Below, piece after piece: positions 52,101-61,678 of a stretch of 64,000 nt of DNA. Each line of letters begins with the position of its first letter. Position 1 is the first letter of the stretch. The translations under genes were made by a program, and so were the position numbers. A model generated the notes under the pieces. It was given only the letters and a program-made list of their open reading frames with translations. It did no database searches and was not told the DNA's origin. Source of the stretch: Tyto alba (taxonomy: Eukaryota > Chordata > Aves > Strigiformes > Tytonidae); the NCBI RefSeq assembly GCF_018691265.1, contig NW_024881330.1:20356886-20420885 (forward strand), written 5' to 3'.

Positions 52101-53875
52101 ACAGCTGTGAGTGAGCATAAACCTCATTGATTTGGGTTCCTGTTCCTCCATGGGGCTGCAGAGTGGTTGCCCTGTTAGGGTTGCTGCCTCTACATGGGAG
52201 CAACCATCTGAAGGATCTCTGGGCAGTTATGGATGGAACCTGGTGTACTGCCTGGACTCAAATCATCACCCAGGGCATCAAGGAAAAGAAACAGATGAAT
52301 GACTGATAACTAAAAGAAATAATTCATCAAGTAGGGAAACACAGGTAGTGTAGCCCAAGGAGAAAGTATTGGGCTAAAAATTAATCAAAAGACTTTCAGA
52401 AGTGCAATGAAAGAATTTATTTCTCTTGTTCATTCTCCTTCTGTTCAGGAAAGCAGGATTTTTCACATAAGCATCATAAGTTTCAGAGGAGCATGACTTC
52501 ATTACCAGTTTACTCATCCATAAAAGGCAATCAAAAAAACCCCTCCAAGGGTCCAAATTTTGGCTAGGCATTCAGGTTTAAAAAAAAATTATAATATTAT
52601 TTTGCTTGACATAGACTTATCTTTTACTTCAGATACATAAAACTTTGGCATAAGCATTGTATTTGAAAAATAGCTAAGCTAACATTAGAAATCTGTTTAA
52701 AGTCAATTAAGTTCTTGAAGCTGAACAAGAAAATGTAATGGCTACGTATTTTGTGTTGGAACTACTTTATTTGAGTCTTGTTACTTTTTAAAAAATTTAT
52801 TTACACATCTACTATATGTGAGCTAATGCATCATTCAGGAAGTTCACTTAATATATAAGGGATTCAAGGTCTATGTAATGTTAGAAAAAAACAGTCTGGA
52901 GCCATAGTATATAGAAGTGGTTTGGAAATTGTATGGAATATTAAGTTAAAAAAACAACAGCACACCTTAGAAAAAACATATTCTACCCTAAAAGAACATT
53001 ACCAGTAACATTCCTGAGTATTAATTTTCTGATAACTTTAGGCTGTTGCAAATTACAGTCTGATGTATTAAGACAAACTAAACTTTGTGCTGGTCATGCT
53101 TAATATACTGTACTGCAATCTGTAATAGTTCAGGTCCTTCACAAGGAGCTGTGCTTTTCTTCCAGTGGGAGCACCAACTCCTGAGAGATGAATAAGAGGC
53201 ACCCAAGGAAAGACATCTTCTCCTGTCTACATTGCTTTACTGAATAAAACCCACTGCTGCCAAAAAAGGATATTGGGTTGCTTAGTCTATAGGAAACTAA
53301 CACATCTGTTGTCTGTGATCTCAGCCAGGTATTTCAGCTGTCTGATACTGAGAGGAAGGATAGAAGGAACTGGGCATATGTATGACATCTGTCTGTCCTT
53401 GTCACCTTCAGATCTTAAAACAGCAGTTCTATTGTGTTTTTTTTTCTAGTCTTTAAGCATGAGGAAAAAATTTATTTCTAAGTGTGCTTCCTAGAGATCA
53501 ATTTCCTTATAAAATTATTTTCAAATCTATTTCTAATTACTCTGAAATTAAGATCTCACCTTCTTTAAAATTTAAGTAATATGAACTTTAGGATATACTA
53601 ATGATTATTTTTGTCTTTTAGTTAAAAAGGAACCAAATTCAAATTTCCTCGGTTAACTCTTAATTAGTTATTTCCATGTGGTTTTCAATGTGTGTATAAT
53701 TGTTAAATAGAGGTATGATATAAATATAGATATTAAAATATAAGTACTTTAAGACTCAAGGAAATGAACCCTCTGCATCTGCATAACTAAATACATTTTT
53801 TAGAGAAGGAAGACTGATGTCTGCAGTTGAAACAACAGCATTAGAGAAATTCAGACCAGGAAGAACTGATCTAAT
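49151..53875 (+). other. ANGPT1: ANGPT1 intron 4, middle part
   Basis: AT-rich intron sequence with no supported gene. Several short overlapping ORFs (for example 50237-50580) show no domain and lack coding character. Confidence 0.75.
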
Positions 53876-53945
53876 CTAAAGCCCCCTGAAATCAATGAGA
53901 GGCTTTGCTTTAACTCCTCTAGGCTTTGGCTCCAGCCCCAAGTAA
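53876..53945. repeat. Possible ancient amniote repeat fragment
   Basis: CCTGAAATCAATGAGAGGC, then TTTGCTTTAACTCCTCTAGG and CTTTGGCTCCAGCCCC recall the old repeat pattern 'tgaagtcaatgggagtcttgcc...gggctttggatcaggcccc'. That pattern belongs to the same general group as the element at 23631. It is diverged and tentative. Confidence 0.35.
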
Positions 53946-54327
53946 TTATTCAGCTTGGACTTTGTCCACTGATACTAACACCATCTGCTTACAGGAAAGT
54001 ACCATGAAACCTCTGACGAACACAAATTGTGAAGGCCTCAGTTCTATGTCTTATCTAAAAAAAAGCACCTTTGAGAATGCACTGTAAATGCACACCTTGC
54101 TGAGGACCTCATTCCCTGCTAACTCACAGGGAGGTGTGTCATCTGTTGCTCTGCCAGCACTACCTTTTCCAAACATGGCCAAGTTTCAAAGCAACTGATT
54201 TTCCAATTGAAGTTCATATGCAAGTATATGAAACAGGTTTACTTTTATTGAAGGTGTTAGATAATAAATACCCAGCAAATACATGGGAAGGGACAAGTAA
54301 GGGGTTTTTGTTTGTTAAAGTCAAATT

Positions 54328-54345
54328 AAAAAAAAAAAAAAAAAA
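54328..54345. repeat. A(18) homopolymer
   Basis: Eighteen A, followed by A-rich sequence (CAACAAAATAAAACATATAAAA). No retrocopy was recognised upstream. Confidence 0.85.
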
Positions 54346-54469
54346 CAACAAAATAAAACATATAAAAGGGAAAAAAGAATATAATATGTATAAAATGCTT
54401 ACCTTGAGAGCAAGATAATCTTACAGTTCAAGATTGGATTTCTCCCTGATTTTCTAATTTCACCTTTTC

Positions 54470-54565
54470 ACAAAATCACTGATGTAAAACATTTAACCTT
54501 TCTCTTCCTCAGTTTTCCCATCTGTGAAATGGTATTAATGACAATTGATCTGGCAGGAATTTGCC
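54470..54565 (+). mobile_element. MIR-like SINE fragment
   Basis: CATTTAACCTTTCTCTTCCT, then CAGTTTTCCCATCTGTGAAA and TGGTATTAATGA closely follow the core of the mammalian-wide interspersed repeat ('cttaacctctctgtgcctcagtttcccatctgtaaaatggggataatga'). MIR elements predate the split of mammals and birds, so a relic in a bird is plausible. Only the core is recognisable. Confidence 0.6.
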
Positions 54566-55865
54566 ATACTAAAATACTCATTTGAGGTGTTCAGAGAGGA
54601 AATAGTATATCAAGCCTTTGCATTGTTGCATACCATCTTATCACCTGGAAAGTCCCACATGCTGTGCAAGGCTGTTGCCTTTTTGTACACTAATGTTAAG
54701 CACCAGTTTTGCAGCACAGGCCACTTCATTGAGAGTGAATAAGTCATAGTGCCTTTTGAACCTATAACACACTTTCAAGCTAAAACCAAAAAAGATGTGT
54801 CTGTCACCAGACAATCAGTGTATCTGGAGTACTTAAATACTGTTTCCTTATTGTAGGGATTGATGAAGTGATGTCCTGGGCTCTGCACAGTACTTAAGGA
54901 CATGTTTAACTTTAAGAATCTGAGTAGACTGATGGATTTCCATGGGAATCCTGATGTGCTTAAAGTATGTGTTGTTAGAATGAAGACATATCCTTCAGTA
55001 TTGTGTGGGATCACACTACTTTTGTTTGTGAAAGTGAAGGAACACTCTCAGATGTTATTCTTTCTACAGGGAATCTCCTGGTTGTTCAAGACCGGGATCC
55101 TCAGACATCTTGTCCTCCTGATTTTTAGCCCAGACTCATGAATGTGATCTGTCTGCAATATACAGGATCAAGATCTGGTGTTCTAACATTAATTGTTTTC
55201 CTGTTCTGAGCCAAAAATAAATTCAATACATCATAACTCTGAACAACTGATTTCAGTAGCACTGATTTGTCTTCTTTTTCCCACTAGTTGTACCTAGCAA
55301 TGTATGTAGATATGGACATCATTAAATAATTCCCTGCCAAAAAAATAAACTTAAGCAAACAGCTCCCTTGCCCCAGGCTCCTAGGCTGCTTAAAAGGTAG
55401 CACCTCACAGAGGAAGGTCACAATCTCTCTCCTTCCAGGGTTCAGTGTTGTCTTAGGTGAGCATCTGTGTCAGATCACAACAGAGAACAAGTTTTCAACC
55501 TCCATGTGCCATTGCTAGGGCATTCTTTGGCAACCTCTCAGATACAGCTTGAGACAGAGGCAGCACCTGCAGCTGGACACACCTTTGCACTCAGAAGGAA
55601 TGCGCAGTGTTCACCTCTCAGTAGACAGGATGCTCTGTTTAGCTATGTGCATCATGACTTACTTCTGCTGGTGCCTTCTCTCCCATCTGTCTGAAAGTTT
55701 CACACTACTTCTCTAACAATTTACCAAATGTGCTGTGTAAGGACCATAGTACAGTTATTACTGTGTATGTTTAAAATTAATACAGTGTGCAAAAGTGGAC
55801 TTCCTTGATACAGAAATGCTTAAGATTGTTGTTGTAACTTATCACGTTCTCTTTTTGTTTTGCAG
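54566..55865 (+). other. ANGPT1: ANGPT1 intron 4, 3' end
   Basis: Intronic sequence up to the exon 5 acceptor (TTCTCTTTTTGTTTTGCAG). Nothing else was recognised. Confidence 0.8.
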
Positions 55866-55993
55866 TTTTACTAAAGAATGCAAAGAAGGAAGAAGAGAAG
55901 CCTTTCAGAGACTGTGCAGATGTATACCAATCTGGTTTTAACAGAAGTGGGGTTTACACTATTTATATTAACAACGTGTCAGATCCTAAAAAG
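55866..55993 (+). CDS. ANGPT1: Angiopoietin-1, exon 5
   Basis: A 128-nt exon that completes a valine codon (G|TT) and reads VLLKNAKKEEEKPFRDCADV, then YQSGFNRSGVYTIYINNVSDPKK, ending on a codon boundary. The acceptor has a strong pyrimidine tract and the donor is GTGAAT. It contains the linker and the opening of the fibrinogen-like domain (PFRDCADVY, SGVYTIYI). The cysteine in RDCADVY is expected to pair with the one in exon 6 (VFCNM), as in other fibrinogen-like domains. NRS is a potential glycosylation site. The linker NAKKEEEK differs from the human GGKREEEK that I recall, while the domain itself is well conserved. Confidence 0.97.
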
Positions 55994-58900
55994 GTGAATA
56001 CTTTTTTTGGTTTTTTTTGGTTGTTGATATGATGTTGCTCTCGCATTAAAGGAGCATTTGGAGCCTTTCTTGAAGTACTGATATAAATAACCTGGGCTAC
56101 ATTTAGTCTTGAAAAAATTACAATAGAGTGAAGAAAGCAATAAACCGTATTATTCCAGGCGTTCTTCTTTCTCACTGACAGAGAGCCCTTCCTGAGTTCC
56201 AACATACACTCAATAGATGACTCACTTCCTCCCACTTGGCAAATTCAGTTGAATCAGACTATGGCTGCAAATAAATCTGCAATAAAGTTTAGAAGAGAAT
56301 TACTAAAGTGCTATAATGAGGAAGCTGATGGGGGGAGGGGATTGTCTGGTAACTTAGGGAACGAAGTAGCAGAATTAGTAGTTTTTAAAGATATAGATTT
56401 ACAAAAATCTTTCTTCTATTGTAGCAGGGAAGAGGTTTTTTGGCTGTAAAGAACACAACATGCTGAATATTATCACTGTTTGAGATGATGAAGCATGTAT
56501 AATCCTGTCTTTCTCAAAAAAGATCCTTGGGAAGGATTTTTTTTTATGAAAATGAAACGTTAGTCTGAAAGAAGGCTGGTTTTATGGAAGGCTTTTATTT
56601 CTAAGGTACCTGGGTCAGCTGAAGCTAGGAACATGAGAAAATAACCTAAGCCTAACTTATATATGAAGGAATGCTGGCTGACCCTCTGATGGGGCACTGT
56701 TGGGAGCAGCCCCCAACTAATCAGCCTAAAGGCTGATTACCTGGGAGAGGAAAATCAAGTGGTGTCCAGAAAATGGGCCAAACAGGAGGGAGGGAACCAC
56801 ATCTGTCTGGTGAATTTATTCTGACTGCAGTAAAATGATGGCCCTGCAAACAGAAAAAGGCATTAACAAATATTACCGATGTTACCATCTATAGTCATTT
56901 TATGATGATATTAAGATATGTAAAACTTATTTTTAAACCAAATTTGGTTTTATTGGAGTCCTTTGGAAGTATGTAAATGTCAAGATGTTACACTTTATAG
57001 AGTTCAGTAAACCATGAGTGGAATTGGGGTGAGAGAGTGCTATGGGCAAAAAGTAATATAACTCTGGTGAATGTGATTGGAAAAATAATTGATGTGACAT
57101 AAAATACAGAGATCCCTTTAAGCATTACTGAGCAGAACTAAAACAATAAAAGCAGTTCTGTAGAAGCTTTTCCACTGAAAACAGAGATGTAACATCAAAG
57201 TCCAAACTGCATGTACAAATTGGCAGTGGCTTTTCTTAGCCTTATTAAGTTCATAAACCATCCCCAGAAGCTGGTTGCAATGAAAAACAGTGGTTATCTG
57301 AAAGCACCATGGTACTGATGCTTCTGGTATATTTACCTTAAATCTGTTTCACTGGTAACATAAGGACAGTGACAGTGTGGAAGCCACGCTGTGTTTCCAC
57401 TGTATCCCTGTTTATAGACACTGCTATCAATCAGTAAAGGCAGCACAACTCTGCTGATATCACTGCATTAATTTTTCCTGGAGGCTCCTGTTTTAACAAG
57501 AAAATGTGTATGTATGTGTCTGTGTGTGTTTGTGTTGAGGGCATTTCTGCTACTACCTGTTTCTGTCTTGCCATAGCAATAACACAGCAAGAGCGGATCC
57601 CAGGCATGTTCACGTTAGTCAAGTGAGGAGTGTGATTGCTTTAACAGATGTTTTATCAGACATTAAGGTTGTATTAGCAGTATGCAAGGTAGTGTTGTGC
57701 AGAGATAGCTGAACTAACTCTACCTGAGATAGCTTCAAAATCACTTCAATACAGCACTGTGCCAGGACTAATTAGCCCAGAGGTAGCACCACGCTGACAC
57801 AGTTAGATTGCTCTGGGACTCAAGCTAATATCCTGATAGGTACTCCATGGATACATGCCCACTTGTTTAAAGCAAGCTTAGTTATCTGGATTGCCACAAT
57901 GCAATGCACAACTCTGACATGTTTTAAGAGAACTGATCTATTGTTACCTTCTGTAATACTCACAGCCACCGGCAACTGTCTCATTTATAGTAATTTTATA
58001 CTTCAGCTCACAAAAATATGCCTTCATTTAATTTTATATTTCCTAAGGGATACTTACTAGAATCCTGACATTTAATAGAAAATATCCCTTTGTCATGTAT
58101 ACAAATCATACTGTCACTTCTAGTTCTTTGCTGGTTTTACCTTCATATATTCATGGAAAAGTATCCTCCATGCTTACAGCTCCATACCATTGATATGCCT
58201 CATTTTTATATGCTTACAAATTTAGATTGCAAATTTTCTTTCATGTTACCAGCTTCAGCAGCTCATTTGTTCAGTTCATTAGTCTTCCATTCCTGCATCA
58301 AAAATTAGTGAATCATTCTGTATCTTAATAGCATTACATATTTTTGAGATGGGAATTGAAAAAAAAAAAAAATGTAAAGTATTAAGCTAATTAATTGGCT
58401 TGATTTGATATGTGTGTGTTTGTGCAGTGCCCAATGGTGTTGACAAATGATTGTCCCTAGGCCATAGTGTAAGCAAAGGCAACAAGAGTCCTCTCAGTCC
58501 CCTGCAGAAGTGGGGTCAGCACCGTAGGAAGCAGAGGCTGCTGAGGAGCAGAAGAGCAGTGGGAGTGAGGTTGTCACCATTTTGGAACTGAAGGAACCAT
58601 GTCACCTTCAGGAGCTGGAGTAGGCCAGGAGAGGACTGGTCTGGGTGCACACAGAACCTCTGTATCTCCCCTTGCATCATTATATTTGACTCTTTTACTG
58701 TCTCCTCTAATGCCCTCACAAGCACGACTTCTGTCAACTTCTGCATGCACTGCACTGAAAATGTAATGTTATTAATTGCTAGTGGAGCCTATATATCTGG
58801 GTCTTTATGTCTCCGGAAAAGCAGTTGCCACCTTTGCCATGAATGCAGTCCTCACTCCCTCCTTTATGTTCTGCCTGTGGCCTTCCTACCAAGTTGGTGC

Positions 58901-60039
58901 TGATAGTACCTCTGAGGATATCTGCCAGAATTTTAACCCACTAAATCTATGCTAGCACCATATACAGCGGAAACTGTCTCCCGACATGGTTGCCTTCAGG
59001 CTTGGTTTCTGCATAGTAGAGACACATTGCCTGAATCTCAAATGGCCGCTCTTGTGCTTGTTGCTCCATGCCAGCAATGTAGATTTGTGTCTTAGTATGC
59101 ATGCATTTAAAATCCGGTATGTGGTAATGCCCCTCCTTTTGTTTACTTTAAAATTGGGCTTATCTATAAATGATTATTATGAAGTTTGTAATAATTTTGT
59201 CCATAAAGCTAAAATATGTATAAGTAATCCTATACATGCCTTTTAGGAGCTTGAGTATTTTTACCCATGCATTTAACGAAGGGCAAGAGTGCAATGCTTT
59301 GGATGATCTTTTAATCTAAATCAGGTTGTTTTATTGATGATAAACGCAGAATCTAGAGATGCATACAAATTCAAAATCACTTTTATCCATAATTTTTTTT
59401 TCTGGTAGAGGGTTAAATATCAGAACACATTAAAAGGTGTTTAATGGCTGAGTGCCTTGACCTTGTCTGAGACTGGAGCCAGTCCAGGACATTCGTTGGC
59501 TAGAGCTATGCACAGTGAACATCTATAATCAGCTTGGCACTCCTGTTCATATGGCAGGTGTTTGTGTCTACCACAGTGGAAAGTGCCAGACCACACAATG
59601 ATGACTAGTGAATATTGTGCTGCTAGTAATTCTTTCTGTCATTGTGCAGTTTTCTCTTTTAATTTGCTATATTATTCACAAAACATCAAAGTCTTTTTAT
59701 AGGTATTTTATTATATACTCCATTTGTTTATGCATGTCTTTAAAATGAGTAGTCTTAATACAGTCGAGGATTTAATGCTTTAAAAATTGGCAGTGGATTC
59801 ATGGGAGCTTGAAATGACTTATAAGGAGAGTAAATCCATCATTTAGAAATTCTCACTGTAAATCAGACTAAAGAAATTAAATCCTGTAGATAAATGTTTT
59901 GACTCACAGTGTCTTCCCTGAAGGAGGAATAGGGCCAAAATATTTGTGTAGCAAATTGTGGGGTTTCTTGTGGTTACCTTAAATCAAGTTCACATGTTTG
60001 TACTGTTCAGTACTTTGTTTCCTTCCTATACCTACACAG

Positions 60040-60145
60040 GGACTTCACTCAGCATGCCTGGAGCAAATTAAAACAAAAGCACTTGCACGGGATTACTATG
60101 ACAATGCTTATGAGCAGGAAAGATTTGGAATTGCTTTTCCTGAGG
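60040..60145 (+). other. Possible cryptic exon in ANGPT1 intron 5
   Basis: A strong acceptor-like sequence (TTTCCTTCCTATACCTACACAG) precedes a stretch that is open in the frame continuing from exon 5 for 41 codons: GLHSACLEQIKTKALARDYY, then DNAYEQERFG..., to a TAG at about 60163. A weak donor (GAGG|GTAGAA) lies at 60146. Inclusion would truncate the fibrinogen-like domain or shift the frame. The encoded peptide matches nothing I know. An open stretch of this length is not rare by chance, so this is a candidate only. Confidence 0.15.
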
Positions 60146-61454
60146 GTAGAATACAGTTCTCTTAGTCAACTGATGGACAAATTTTTATTTAACTGAATTG
60201 AGTAGTAACCTTCACTTTGGCAAAGCAACTCAAAGCTTTAAATTACTGACCAGTGATGAATGGATTGACTCTTGTTGATGTGAATGCCAAAAGCTAAACT
60301 GATGGGTGACACCTCTTCAATCCTCTTACATATGACATCTTACTTAAAAAGAGGGATATAACAATTAAAGAACACAAACAAATTAATTTTAGGATAGTTG
60401 CAGTGCCAGTACAGCACAGATGACTACGTGGGAATGAAATTCAGGAAAATTTGCTTGGATGAGTAGAACTGAGGAACTTAGATCTTAAAATCATGTGTCA
60501 TATAAAAATAGGAACAAAAATGAATTTTATCACTTGCCACATACCAAGAAAAGGGAATGGATAAAGCAGTATTTGCATTTTTTCATAATTTATCTTCTAT
60601 ATTGTTGTAAGGATATGAGTGAAAACTTAATGAAAACTAAATATCCATTTTGATTTTTATATGGATTATTTCAGATTGTTAATAGATTTCAGGTGACACA
60701 ATATTCCAACATCGAGCTTCAGCAAAATTGTCAAGTTAAATTATCCTTAATATACAGAATCTCAGTATCTATGTTAGAATTTATTAGTGCAATTATGGCA
60801 GGATATGATCGTACATGTTCATTATAGGCCTTAACTTCTGAGCTTGTCCCACAGACCTTTGTTCTTGAGCCTGTTCATATCTGTCCTCTGTCAAATATAA
60901 GACAGCTTAGACTGACATCGGCTGTTTCTGTGTTGGGACACTGCCTGGCACACTGTAGGTAACATTACAATATAAAGCAAAGCAGAATAATCTCATCTGT
61001 GCTACATTTTGAACTCTTTGAATGGGTATTTTCTGTAAGAATTCCTGAAGATTCTTTCTTAGACAGAATGACACTCTGTTAAAAGCTATAGAAAACATTA
61101 TTATCACTTAAAGAAATACTTGTTTGTTAAGAGGAAGGGAGTGGTTTCAGGGGCACTGCTGAGAAAGTAGAAAAGGAGCATGGAGAGAATATAAAGAGGA
61201 AAGCTGAGGATGCAGAGGACAATGAGGGGAGATGTTTTTGGGTAATGTGCTGAAAGGAGACATTGCTGGGAGAATTACGCTGAATATAAGGAGAGCTCCA
61301 GCTGTAATCAAGTGATTGAGAATACCGTTGAGGGCATAGGGCATGTATCCATAGGAAAACAGGCTTCCTTAGTTCCATTTATTCACAAAAACTTTTTTTC
61401 CCCCTAGGATGACAGGATAACGATGCAAGTTTGTTTTATTGTGATCTGTTTCTG

Positions 61455-61557
61455 TTTTTTTTTTTTTTTTTTTTTTTTTTTTTGTTTTTGTTTTGTTTTT
61501 GTTTTTTTTTTTTTTTTTTTGTTTTGGTTTGTTTTGGTTTGTTTTGTTTTTTTTTTT
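61455..61557. repeat. Long T-rich tract before the exon 6 acceptor
   Basis: About 100 bases of T interrupted only by G: T(29), then TTTTTG and TTTTG units, T(18), then TTTTGG-type units, and another T run. It ends about 20 bases before the exon 6 acceptor AG at 61575-61576. It may serve as an unusually long pyrimidine tract, and as a homopolymer it is prone to length change and sequencing error. Confidence 0.92.
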
Positions 61558-61576
61558 AAATTTTATTACTGCATAG

Positions 61577-61678
61577 GTCTTTTGCAATATGGAAATTGCT
61601 GGAGGAGGATGGACGGTTATACAGCACCGAGAAGATGGGAGTCTGGATTTTCAAAAAAGCTGGAAAGAATACAAAATG
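61577..61678 (+). CDS. ANGPT1: Angiopoietin-1, exon 6
   Basis: A 102-nt phase-0 exon of 34 codons, reading [20 protein letters not shown] and then [14 protein letters not shown]. The acceptor is TTATTACTGCATAG and the donor GTAAGG. It continues the fibrinogen-like domain, with the family signature [14 protein letters not shown]...W..Y and the cysteine expected to pair with the one in exon 5. ME-IA and KS replace the MD-VN and RG of the human protein as I remember it. The next expected sequence (GFGNPSGEYWLGNE) is not found before the window ends, so exon 7 and the receptor-binding C-terminus lie beyond it. Confidence 0.97.

Larger units (their letters stand above)
55994..61576 (+). other. ANGPT1: ANGPT1 intron 5 (5,583 bp)
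   Basis: The intron runs from GTGAAT to GCATAG. It contains a 9-bp perfect hairpin (56718-56739), an A run near 58360, a possible cryptic exon (60040-60145) and a T-rich tract (61455-61557) just before exon 6. No independent gene was recognised. Confidence 0.8.
26569..61678 (+). other. ANGPT1: ANGPT1 gene span seen in window (exons 2-6, partial gene)
   Basis: Angiopoietin-1 is a secreted glycoprotein that clusters through its N-terminus, forms coiled-coil oligomers and activates the TIE2 (TEK) receptor on endothelial cells through its fibrinogen-like domain. Five exons on the + strand join in one open frame (156 + 122 + 233 + 128 + 102 = 741 nt, 247 codons). Every acceptor is AG and every donor GT. 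The protein agrees with ANGPT1 rather than ANGPT2 throughout: NMKSEM and IGTSLLSQTAEQTR in exon 2, TYKLEKQLLQQT in exon 3, KEELDTLKEEKENLQ in exon 4, EEEKPFRDCADVY in exon 5. Exon 1 and the last exons lie outside the window. The frame is intact, so the gene looks functional. Exon numbers come from recalled human gene structure. Confidence 0.97.

Noticed and set aside
56718..56739. A perfect 9-bp hairpin (TAATCAGCC, loop TAAA, GGCTGATTA)
   Set aside because: A stem this short is expected several times by chance in the window, and nothing around it suggests a function or a terminator.
57680..57870. A block with phrases such as 'agcccagaggtagcaccacgc' that looked like an old amniote DNA transposon
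   Set aside because: I could not match it to a remembered consensus over a useful length and saw no terminal inverted repeats.
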